Origin: Diaprepes abbreviatus
Taxonomy: Eukaryota > Arthropoda > Insecta > Coleoptera > Curculionidae
Direction: 5' to 3'
Assembly (NCBI GenBank): GCA_034092305.1
Contig: JASJET010000225.1
Location: forward strand, 2,772,501 to 2,836,500
DNA: 64,000 bases
The stretch's first letter is position 1; each line of letters begins with the position of its first letter. Under the pieces are notes generated by a model. That model was not told where the DNA came from. It saw only the letters and a program-made list of their open reading frames with translations, and did not search any database. A program made the position numbers and the translations under genes. Positions 1-64,000 of the stretch are shown here, one piece after another.

Positions 1-224
1 ATTTGTTTACAACGCTAAAAAACAATAAAACCATTATATTTTCGTATTACAATTAATCTCAGCTAGGAAATATTTTTTCTCGATCCTTAGATGTTTGCCA
101 TATATTTACAGGGAATGACTTAAATCCGTAGTTTTACGGCCAAGGGGCAAGGGCAGAAAAAACCATTTAATATTTTAAGAAAAAATATTAAATTTCAAGA
201 GGCTTCGTCTTCGCAAATAGACAT

Positions 225-760
225 CCACAGTAACGTCTTTCAAATAAATGAAGAGTACATTTGTAGGATGTACAATCTGAAAACTAAAAATGGTGTGGAT
301 AAGGGTCGTTTTGAGCTATTTGAAAGAATTTGTAAATCTTTCAGCGACATTGAAGAAGTTTTAAAAAAGAAAATATGTTCTTTCGATGCTTCATCATTAC
401 CACCAAGTAAGCAAGAACTGTTACAATAAGTAAAAAGAACCATGTATATCAGCAACATTTGCATACATGTGAACCCCAACAGAGAAAATACCAGAAGAGT
501 ATGGATGGATTTTAGTTGACGAAAATATGAATTTTATTGGTTTGACGGCCCAGAAAGTCCATCATTTTCTGAAATTGCTGAAGCTACAGGTATTCTATTA
601 ATATTTTATACAATAAATTAATATTTATTGTGATTTCTTGTGCATGCTTCTACTTTATTTCAGAATCCGACGATAATAGAGATTTTTGATGACGATAGTG
701 ATAGTGACGATGCCTGCGTGGAAGGCGATATTAGTGATGAATATGGCTCGGATTAAAATT
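225..760 (+). pseudogene. Decayed TE-associated protein gene with an acidic tail
   Basis: The plus strand reads NEEYICRMYNLKTKNGVDKG, then SFDASSLPPSKQELLQ, a stop, VKRTMYISNICIHVN, then across frameshifts YGWILVDENMNF and WFDGPESPSF. The order LPPxxxxLL, RxxY, YGW, WFxGP resembles a family of uncharacterised TE-linked proteins common in insects (from memory). It ends with an exon-like acidic tail (IFDDDSDSDDACVEGDISD) after a cag acceptor near 664. Stops and frameshifts make it a pseudogene. The exact family is uncertain. Confidence 0.4.
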
Positions 761-980
761 TTTTTTGCATCCGAAAGTGCTGAAGCTACAGGTATTCTAT
801 TAATATTTTACATAACGGTTCAATATCTTTTACTGTATAAGTGCATTTTTAAACTCTATTGCAGAATTTGACGATAATTTGACTGATAATGACAATACCT
901 GCATGGAAGACTATATAAGTGATCAATATTACTCGGAGTATACATTTAATTTGCATTATATATTTTTTAAAATTGTTATT
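565..980 (+). repeat. About 210-bp direct duplication carrying an exon-like acidic tail
   Basis: The segment around gctgaagctacaggtattct recurs near 566 and 779. Each copy is followed by an AT-rich stretch, a cag acceptor and an acidic coding-like tail. The first tail is rich in GATGACGATAGTGA; the second is eroded (gacgataatttgactgataa). The two copies are diverged. Confidence 0.6.
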
Positions 981-1660
981 ATACTCATTTTTTAATGAAT
1001 CAATATGGAAAACGCGCAAAAATATTCATGTTCTTACTTTTCTATTGTTGAATAATTACATAAATGATTATATTAATATATCTCATACAACATGTTTCTA
1101 TTATTCAAAAATACTTGTTGACGGGCGTCTTTTTATTTGATAACGTATTAGTACAAATAATTAAACCCACATATTAAAGTAATATTTTTCAATGCAAATA
1201 ATAATTTGAAAAGTTTAAAAATTTGATAGAAAACTGGAAAATTTTCTAAGATCTACATTTCCCCATTTTGGAATAGTACATTACGTAATGAGTGCGAAAT
1301 TATTTTCCTAGGTGAAAGTGACAGTCACACTCGTCTAGAAAAATATTTTCACAGGAGTTTCGTATAAAATTTTTCAGTACGACTTGCAGGAAGAGCTATT
1401 ATTTGCACGCTTGCGTTCGGAAAAATGCAGTTTCCGCATGGACTGCTGAAAAAATACGTATTGATAAAAAAATATTATTCCCCATTTTCAGCTTTTCCGA
1501 TGGAAATTACACTATATTGACAGCATATAGTGATTGTATAAACAAAAATTATCAATTAAGTATATGTGTTTCTTAGATTTTTCAGAATATCTACAGTTTA
1601 TTTAGCTATACATGTGGAATAAGAAGTATATGATTTTGTAATAATTTTTTTTATCGGTTT
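980..1660. other. No recognised feature
   Basis: AT-rich DNA within the long RyR intron. I see only short frames and no repeat or family motif. Confidence 0.5.
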
Positions 1661-2160
1661 TCTTGTCGGACTGACGATTAAACTTGACATTTTTGTCGGA
1701 CAGTGTTAAATTTCCCTCAAAAATGCACTCATATATCATGTGCATTTTTGTCCGACATACATGTATCAGGAAACATAATGACGTCATATTGACATGTTGA
1801 GGGTGGCGGACCCCACGTACGTCCCATGATTTTTGTCGGACAATTTGCCCAGTGTTTTAGACGTATTAATTAATTAACTGTTGAAAAAATCAGACTTACA
1901 AGTATCGAGAATCATAATGACGTCATATCGACATACTAAGGGTGTCGGGCCCCACGCACGCCCTATGATTTTTGTCAGACAAATATTTTTTCGTCGATTT
2001 TATCATAAAATCTGTCTGTTACAATGAAAAATAAACTTACATGTATCGCATTGTAATACACCGTCAAAATGACAATTTCGCGAATTGACAGCTCCTAGAG
2101 GCCCCGTCGCCGAAAATTTAATCAGAGGAAATGTTCGTCGGACTCGTCATAGGAAAGGCG
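1660..2160. repeat. Tandem repeat units with GTCGGACA and TGACGTCA motifs
   Basis: Units near 1750-1850 and 1890-1985 share acatgtatc/acaagtatcgag, cataatgacgtcatat, gacat, a g/c-rich ccccacgtacg or ccccacgcacg, and atgatttttgtcggacaa. A third partial unit near 2035-2090 starts acttacatgtatcgcatt. Further tttttgtcggaca motifs lie at 1690 and 1745. The period is about 140 bp. Each of the two good units carries a palindromic CRE-like tgacgtca. No coding is evident. Confidence 0.65.
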
Positions 2161-2419
2161 CTCACGAAGTTTGACATTTACATGAGTTGGCAAAATGTCA
2201 AGTCGCTGTACTGGGGACTATAAGCTACAAAAAATTTAAAAATTTATTATTTTTTGAAAAATGCTATTTTGGAAAATTCAATATTCTTTTTTGTACTTTT
2301 TTGTTGTTACTACATTTGGTGTGTATCAAAACAAACCGTAAAAAAGGCTGGTCCATTTACTGTTACTATCGAATAAATCCTTATGGAGCCATGCTCATTC
2401 GAGTACAGCATGATTATAC

Positions 2420-2530
2420 TTGAAACGCTGTATATCTTTAAAAATTTAGTAATTGTAACGGTTTTTAGTTGCCATACATCAAAAAAAAATGTTCCTCATA
2501 AATATAACTAGGGTCGTTCATTTCGATTTT
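2420..2530. repeat. Candidate left terminal inverted repeat of the DD82E-type element
   Basis: ttgaaacgctgtatatcttta (2420-2440) matches the reverse complement of 9732-9752 at 20 of 21 positions. Farther in, aactagggtcgttcattt (around 2505) loosely resembles the complement of 9655-9685. The pair brackets the transposase gene at 7.3 kb spacing. No clean TA flank was found, so this is tentative. Confidence 0.35.
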
Positions 2531-3114
2531 CTGTCCTCCTCTCGGAGTAGAGAAAAATAAGTTATTTTTACAATTGAAACAACATTTATACTTATTTCAT
2601 AATTTTTAACATGTTTTATTATCTAAAATTTTATAATTCTTCAAAATATCCCATTAATATTTGTATAAAAATATGAACGTTAACACGCTTATCTACTCCG
2701 TATCTACTCCAGACATAACATAAATCGGAAAAAACTGATGATTTTCCCTCCTTGTTTCTCTTAATAATAATGAAAGAGATAAAAGATATCACAGGTCAGG
2801 AGCAAGGAACATAAAAGAAAGCCGCTGTTATTTACATAACCTTGCCTCAGACTAACTGTGTCTTTATTTTGTCCTTCTATAATAACGGCAAACAATATTA
2901 TTAAAGGCATTTTTGTCGACAACGTTGCGATATTTTTATTATATTACGATATAAAATAGTTTAGACACTTTGTGCCGCTATTTAATATTGTAGTGTTTAG
3001 TGTTTGTGACTTTAAACATTTGATAGCCTATAAATTTTAGACTATCGTTATTATAATAAAAACACTTTACTAGTGCTTGTTTTTATTGGATTTATTTAGG
3101 TTTTCTAACTGGAT

Positions 3115-6100
3115 ATGGATGTACATATGGATAATTTTAATCAGCTTGATATACCGGTAAGTAACTAATAAAGAGGTTTTTCTTTCGAAAACGTTAAGCA
3201 ACATTCTGTAGAGCTTTATGAAAATACACAGTATTTCAAACTCATGTGTACACTATGATTAGTTAATACAGCTTGTACAGAATGTAATTAGAAATATTTA
3301 AAATATTATAACAAAGAATAATACAATAGCTGAAAACAAGGGAAACTGTTCCTTGAAACATATGCCTGAAATGCTTAATTTTGGAAGAAAAAAATAACAA
3401 GATGAACAAAATAGTACACATGCACAAATTTTTTAGTTATTTTTACAGGGAACGTTTTAGATTTCTAGGTATTTATTGGATTTAGTGAAGATTTAGGAGA
3501 TTATTAGAGTACTTTAAGGTAGTTTTTGGAAAAGAAAACAAAATCGTAGCTCCATTCTTAGTATAATGTACTCTCTAGTATACAGGATCCTATCATTTTT
3601 CCAACCTATAATCTATATGAAAGAGGCCACTTTTAGCGACTTACATTTGTGTTTTAGGATATGGAGAATCACCCTTCTTCTTCAAGTATGCAGAGTCCTA
3701 AATTCCGCCACATAAGAAGCTGTCCTATAGCCCAAGATTGGATTAAATTTACTCACGATTATGTTAAAAGGAAGCTGCCTAATTGTAATCCTATAGAGGT
3801 AAATTTGGGTTATGCTTATTTTTATACCTAACTGTTATTAGTCGCACTTTTTAGAAATTGAATTGTTGATTTTAAAAACAACATAGTTGACTCCAGCCCT
3901 ACTGTTATTTATTTTCTACTACATAACATTTTTTTGTCATATTTGTTTCTAACTTTTGTTTTTTAAGTGATTCAGAAAGTGTTTAAAATGTTTGTCAGTT
4001 TTAGTAAAACATACTTCTGACTACAAAGGAACAATACCCTGAAAATAAAATGTGAAACCTTAGTGACTGCACATTTGTCAATAAAATTATATCAATATAC
4101 ATGTATAAAAATATTAATAAATTTGTTCACCCAGAACTTCCTTCATCATTAATTTGATGTGCTTTAATTGCTCAGTTGAACTCGTATAACAATTTTTTTT
4201 AAGCCAAATCACTATTTTTGATTTTAACTTAAATTTCCACCCATGTGCCGACTTATTCTGATATAATTATACATATTCAGTTGATATGATTATTAAATTC
4301 CATTACCCAAGAATCCTGAAAACGTATGACAGTGTAAATTCAAAATTAAACTTCTCCATCTACCAACAACCTCTTGTTCGTAAAATATTAAATGCTATAA
4401 TTCAGGTAAGCAAGTACCTTAAAAATATTTTGAAAATACGGATAAATCCCATGGAATATATTAACTTCCATTCTTTTCACTTTGTCTTGTTACAGTATTG
4501 TTTCATCTAATTAGTTTTTGTTTACTTTTCGTTTCCGGAATATATATTTTTCAAAATTTTATATAGCTGGTATAATTGTCAATAAGAGAAAAATTACTTT
4601 TAGAATTCTTAAGTTTAAATCTAGTTTATGTGTCCCCTAATCATTTATCCAAAAATCACTTTAAAAATATTTGTTTATAGTATGAAATATGTACATTTAA
4701 AAAATTTTCCTTACAGGCTAATTTACTAATTAAAACAAGTAGCAAGGGAAGATCTGGGTAATCAACTTTATGAATTTTTAAAATTCAAATTAGAAATTAA
4801 ATTGCAATTTTTTTTTATAAAAATTTAAAACAACTTAGGAAACTGCCCAATGCTTACACTTATCCCATACAACTGTGAGAACTTTCCTAAATGTCCCAAT
4901 AACGACAATAAAGGAAACAAGAAAAAGGAAGAGACCAAAAACTGAAGATACGCCGGAAGCAACAAAATTACAAATTAGAGATGAAATATATATGATGTAT
5001 TCTGAGGGTAAGTATTTCTAAAAAATTTTATATGTTATATTTTATTCTAACTTGTTTTGTTTACATTTTCTAACCCGTCAAGGTGTATGTATAATGAAAA
5101 TATAAGTTTTAAAAATAAAAAAACCCAAAAAAATATTTGTAATGAATACAAAAAGTAAACCTAATTTTACTAAATTAAATAGAATATCAAGATTTCGTCA
5201 TTTCTTCATAACAATTTTTTATTTGTGAAGGTACCTCATTAACAGTCTCAATATTGTTGGAACGATTAAAGGCAAAAGAAATATACCATGGAGCAAGGAC
5301 AAGTCTAGGCATATTACTAAAGCAAATAGGATTTATCTACAGGTAAACAATCATTTACATACAACAAATAAATGTTAGATACAAATATAAAGCAGTTGCA
5401 ATTGGGTCAAAATAATGACCGTAAGATACTGTCAGATGACAACTTAATTTAAATATTTTTATATCGGTAAATGTAAAATATAAAGCGTTAATTTTTTTGT
5501 GTTTTTTATAGGACTTCTTGAGGGAGCAGGATTTTTCACAGGAGACCTGTGTAATTTATTTTTGGAGGATACACATTTCATTTTTATTTATATATTTATA
5601 TAGGAAGGATGACCCACGTAGAGCTTTAATGGAGAAACCACAAATTCAGAAAATGAGAAGAGACTTTCTTGAACAGTACTTAAAGAACGAAGAAAAAGGG
5701 GAAAATAAATTTGAGCCAGTCTTTATAGACGAGACATGGATTTTTCAAAATGGCACCCACAGACGATCATGGCAGGACGATAGCACTCGATCAGTACGAA
5801 AAATATCTGGGGAGGGATTTAGGTAATATATCTGTTATTTGCACTTACACAATTTGAATTTTTTTCATCTATAACAGGTTGCAAAAAGCTTTATTTAAAT
5901 AATCCTTGGATCATTTCCTATTAGCAGGATGTTAAATATTAAATTTTTACTTTAATACTTTATTTCCTGGGGAGATTGAGAAATTTCTTACTTTAATTTC
6001 TGTATGTTTTATCAAACAAGTTTGAACTTTTTTAGGAAAAATTTTTACTTAATATGATAAAAATGTTTCCTTAATAAATGAAAGTTAACCAAATAATTTA

Positions 6101-7591
6101 ATTTACATTTTACAAAATAATAATGATCATCTTACTTTGATACAGGCTTTCCAGAAATCCAAAAAAAAAATCTTGTGATTTCTTAAGCGGCTTTATAAAA
6201 GAATTTGATATAAACATATATCTAAAATATTTCGTTTTCAAAATACAGGGTGTTAAAAATTATGAAAAAAAAATATATTATCAAAATATAAAAACTGCTT
6301 ACAGGTATTTTGCTGAAACGTGAAGTAAATCTGTATCGCGAAACTAATATTTTTATATTAAAATATGGTACGTCAGTGTTCTTGCCTGAGTTCTCAGGCG
6401 AGTCAATGCTTTGCCAATCGAAACTGCTGAAATGGTATCATGTTTTATTGTGCTAAAAAAAGCCGATTTGAAATAAGTATTATACTTATTTAATTGCACA
6501 CTCCTCACCCATAATTTGTACAACATAAAGGTGCTTAAAAATAAACCAAAAATGGGTATAATACAGTATATTTTTAACAATACATTATATTTCTAAAAAA
6601 TAAACAGATGAAATAAATTTTCCAATTTCAAGGCATTAATGACATAAAAATTGAGAAAAATAAATTAATTTTGATATTATCCTTTAACTAAGACCATCAA
6701 CACATGCAATATTCCGTGTTCTATTTACGTGAAATGAAGATCCCTGAAGATGTTTCGAGCAATCTAGGTAAAAAGTTGCATAACAATTCAAATTTGACTT
6801 GGTCTAAACTCAAGAACCACTATTTCTCAATTGACCAAAACCATGAAAGCTTCCGTTGGTTAAGACCAATTTGTGTTTCTGCAAAATATTTCAAATAATT
6901 TGTACTGCCACATACTACTCTACTTTTTTTCAGGTACATAGTACTGAATGCAGCAAATGAAAATGGATTCGTTGAAGATGCAATGCTGATTTTTAAATCA
7001 AAGTCAAAAACTGGAGATTACCATGGAGAAATGAATTCGGAAAACTTTGAAGCTTGGTTAAAAGATTTTTTGCCAAAACTGGAAACACCTTCTTTAATTG
7101 TTTTAGATAATGCTTCCTATCATAGTAGGCAACTTCAAAAATGGCCAACAAAGGGTTGGAACAAGGATGCTATGAAAGCGTGGCTGAAAGAAAAATATAT
7201 CAACTTTGGAGAAGATGCTACAAAAGATACTTTGTGGTCTTTGATATCTCGGGTACCAAAGCCTGCAAAATGCTTTGTAGTAGATGAGCTAATAGAATCT
7301 TCTGGACATAAAGTTTTACGCTTGCCTCCATACCATTGCCATTTTAACCTAATTGAAATGGTATGGAGTCAGGCAAAGAGAAATTATGACCAACTGATTC
7401 TACAAGTTAAAGAACCAATAGAGGCTTGGAAAAAGGCGTTAGGAACAGTGACAAAACAGAATTGGGCTAACTATGTGGAACACACAAATAATATTATTAA
7501 AAAGCAGTGGGAAATTGAAAAGAAAATTCGAGTTCCTTTACAGCCACTTATTATTCATGTTGGTGAGAGTGATAGCGATTCCTCAGAATAA
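3115..7591 (+). CDS. Spliced DDE transposase of IS630-Tc1-mariner type, DD82E spacing (Sailor-like)
   Basis: Seven exons join without a break: 3115-3156, 3658-3798, 4743-4757, 4839-5007, 5231-5342, 5604-5822, 6934-7591. They give about 451 codons and a TAA stop. All introns are gt/ag and the phases fit. An N-terminal extension leads to a helix-turn-helix (ETAQCLHLSHTTVRTF), a basic patch (TRKRKRPK) and a second helical part (EIYHGARTSLGILLKQIGF). The catalytic residues follow: D in EPVFIDETWIFQNG, D in LIVLDNASYHSRQ, E in PPYHCHFNLIEMVW. There are 82 residues between the second D and the E. It ends in an acidic tail, ESDSDSSE. The 15-nt exon 4743-4757 (QGKIW) is the least sure; skipping it also keeps frame. 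It lies in an RyR intron, opposite in sense. The DD82E group name is from memory; a domesticated gene is the alternative. Confidence 0.8.
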
Positions 7592-7884
7592 GAGAAGTCA
7601 TTTTGACCCTTAATCCTCTTTTCAGTTTTTGATAATATGTGGATGTACAGACATTTTTAATAATTTTCTTTTGTGTTTTTTTTAATCTCTTTTGGCATTT
7701 TCATACATAAAAATTTCACCACTTCTAAAGTATTCTCATAAAATTCTTTTTTACATATTTTCTAAATTTTTAACTTAAATTTTTTATTGGCATTTTTTAA
7801 GCACTTCTTTTCTTTTTCCATTTCTATATAGGATATTTTTTTCTTTTGCCCATGGCATTATATAAAACAAGAAAGAGTATGGTA

Positions 7885-8900
7885 TCATTTTTTTTATATT
7901 TATTATATATAAATAATCAATCTTAATTATAATTAGTTCATTTACGATTTCTATTTTTTTATGGCAGTATTATTTTCATATATGTGTTACTCTGTTTCAG
8001 TGAACTTGATGCAACATAGGGGCCCTAGATTTTGCCTCAGATCTAGATGCCCCCAACCGAGCCCCTTTCATTATTTTACATGTTTATATGCTTATACATT
8101 TATGTGTGAGGATGTTGCATGTGGAATCTTGAAATGAGGTCAATAAAAGACTCAGAGCCATGAGTCGTGCGATGTATTAAATCTTACCTTTTGGGGCACC
8201 CATTTTTTTAAATTTGTTTATTTATTTTTAAGAAAACTAGCTATTTAATGAAGAAGAAACTAATTAATTATTTATATTTTTATTCAATATTTTTGTAGCT
8301 TGAATACCTTAGTTTTTGCAGTCAAAGATCATAAAGTTACAATAATTTAATATAAAATACTTATCATTTCTAGGATATTGTATATATACCTATAATTTTT
8401 GAAAATAGTGTTAGGTATATAAATAAATAATTAATCTTAATTGTAATTAGTTCACTTACGATTTCTATTGTTCCATGTCTGTATTATTTTTTATGCATGT
8501 ATTACTCTATTTCAGTGAACCTGATGCAATATTGGGGCCTTAGATCTGGATGCCCTGGACCGAACCCCTTTCATTATTTTACACATTTATATGTTTATAA
8601 ATTTATCTGTGAGGATAGGGCATGAGGAATCTTGAAATGTAGTCAGTAAAAGACTCGAAGCCATGAGTCGTGCGTTGTGTTAACTATTATCTATTGAAGC
8701 ATACATTTTTTTTAAATTTATGTATTTATTTTTAAGAAAACTAGGCTATTTGATGAAGATGATTAATTATTATATAATTATTTTTATTCAATATTTTTGC
8801 AGCTTAACTACTTCATTTATTGCAGTCAGAAATCATAAAGTTAGTCATTAAGTATAAAACACTGAATAATTTCTAGAATATTGTATACTTACCCACTGTT
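7885..8900. repeat. Tandem duplication, two diverged copies of about 480-520 bp
   Basis: Copy 1 (about 7885-8395) and copy 2 (about 8410-8900) share long blocks in the same order: ttcatttacgatttctatt, tttcagtgaac.tgatgcaa, ccgarcccctttcattattt, gaatcttgaaatg, gccatgagtcgtgcg, tttttattcaatatttttg and the end gatattgtata. No long frame is present. It sits just downstream of the transposase stop and may be part of the element's 3' half. Confidence 0.8.
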
Positions 8901-9649
8901 TCTAAGAATACTATTTTTTAGTTCCGATTCTATTAGAATAGTCAATTTATTTTTAGTTTTCAGTTAGACTACCCTAATATTGTTATACCTAACTGGAGTA
9001 TTATAATAAAAATAGAACTTTATCAACAAATTGCGTATAATTTTTTCTGTTACCGAAATAGTTACCAATAATTTAGAATATAAACGATTTACTTTATAAA
9101 ATAAATAAATAAAGCTTTTATTGTCATAAATTTCATAGGTGAAACATGCCAACAACATAGGTTCACTTATAAAAGTGAACATACACATAAGCACTCCACA
9201 CTTGTACCTTCAGACATCAGCCTACTAATCCCAAAATTAAAAAGAGTGTGTTTAAAATTTTTAGTACAATAGTTTCTACAATTTCAAAATTATCAGCTAA
9301 CAACATATTAAAAAGGCAATGCTTATTAAAGAATGTACTAATACGTAAAGTAAATTATTTTTAGCAGTAGTACATCTCTTAGTGTAGTAATATAAGAGGA
9401 AATTTTAATCCGCTTTTAAAATCTCTCATACTTAAAATTTCACTTAAAATATCGAACCCATTATAAGCACATAAACTCCTTCATTAAATAGCCCTATACA
9501 AATGGGATATAAAATTATCGATATGTCTAAACAGAAGGAAAAACTTCGATTTTAAAATTTTTGTGTATAACATTTTTCTTTTTTAAGGATATTTAGTTTG
9601 TGAAACTTGCTTATAAACTATTCGACAAATTTCTTGTTAAAAAAAAAAA

Positions 9650-9753
9650 TAGTAGAATGAGCCACTCCGACCCTGTTACAGTTCTCAAAAAAACAATGTC
9701 ACTAGTTTGATGCATATGTCAAATTTTGACGTAAAGATATACAGCGGTTCAAC
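9650..9753. repeat. Candidate right terminal inverted repeat of the DD82E-type element
   Basis: The complement reads ttgaaccgctgtatatctttac at the outer edge and aacagggtcggagtggctca farther in. These match the left candidate at 2420-2530. A diverged direct copy of part of it (aaatttgat, caccggttgacat) follows at 9785-9825, so the end may be compound. Confidence 0.35.
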
Positions 9754-10048
9754 TATAGCTTTAGAAAAAAATCATTTTTTTGCATATATCAAAATTTGAT
9801 AAAAAAAGACACCGGTTGACATAGTCTAAATCTAATTCACGGCTAGAAGAAATACACAAAATAGGTGTGGAATTTCGAGACATCTAGACTGCATATTATT
9901 TAACGTGGCATAACCTATACGAAACGGTCTATATACGTTTAAAAACAACTACTGCCAACAAACAAACATACGAACTGGAAAAACTTAAAATAAAATTTTA
10001 GTTTGAAAAATTTCCTTACAGTGGCATCCATAAAATTATTATTCTTAC

Positions 10049-63849
<53,801 letters not shown>

Positions 63850-64000
63850 CTAAAAAACGAATTGTTTAGAATCAAAATATATCTTACTTAATATATAGTA
63901 TATTTTAGTATATACAAGAATCCAGTTTAAATAGATCTTCCAAAAGACCATTCATTGGTACTAATTCCTTCCTAGTGTGACGAGTATTTTATAAATATAG

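Noticed and set aside
240..479. 79-codon minus-strand frame
   Set aside because: It is the antisense of the plus-strand pseudogene (LPPSKQELLQ region), which carries the recognisable motifs.
1..10048. Next RyR exon (after RY4) within the window
   Set aside because: I looked for the conserved sequence that follows TCG in insect RyR on minus and found nothing resembling it, so it should lie left of position 1.

Overview
The window is nuclear DNA of an insect. It is strongly AT-rich and carries one large multi-exon host gene on the minus strand whose introns are packed with transposable elements. The host gene is the ryanodine receptor (RyR), the intracellular calcium-release channel. I recognised 25 constitutive exon positions plus one alternative exon, from 63849 (5' side) down to 10049 (3' side). 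Every junction has gt/ag ends and the reading phases match throughout, so the exons join into about 2,080 codons of open frame. This is the middle of the channel: RyR repeats 1-2, SPRY2, SPRY3, the RIH region and RyR repeats 3-4. The start of the gene lies beyond 64000. The C-terminal half (EF-hand, pore, membrane helices) lies beyond position 1. Intron size and element mix suggest a beetle or similar insect, but the species cannot be fixed from this sequence.

Layout. 1-10048 is the start of a long RyR intron. It holds a decayed TE-associated gene, two sets of tandem repeats, and an apparently intact seven-exon DDE transposase gene on the plus strand (3115-7591). That transposase has 82 residues between its second D and its E, the spacing reported for the Sailor (DD82E) group of IS630-Tc1-mariner elements. 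10049-17867 carries seven RyR exons and Loa-like LINE debris. 18-21 kb holds two LINE reverse-transcriptase fragments. 21.1-23.0 kb is a dead long-TIR mariner-like element, and 24.7-25.1 kb is a Penelope-like fragment. 25.6-36.4 kb carries RyR exons with mariner, LINE and RNase H remnants. 37.7-40.9 kb is an old LINE split by an 8-bp-TSD (hAT-type) element. 41.0-42.3 kb is another TIR element ending 44 bp from an RyR splice donor. 44 kb and 49.3-51.3 kb are more LINE and mariner remnants. 53909-56210 is a complete DD41D (rosa-type) mariner with a 360-codon transposase and 0.58-kb near-identical terminal inverted repeats. 56.4-63.8 kb has the first RyR exons of the window, including a mutually exclusive exon pair in SPRY2 with a dead mariner between its two members.

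The RyR exons are one transcription unit. The rest are independent mobile elements, most of them dead. Two deserve attention as possibly functional: the spliced DD82E-type gene and the long-TIR rosa element.
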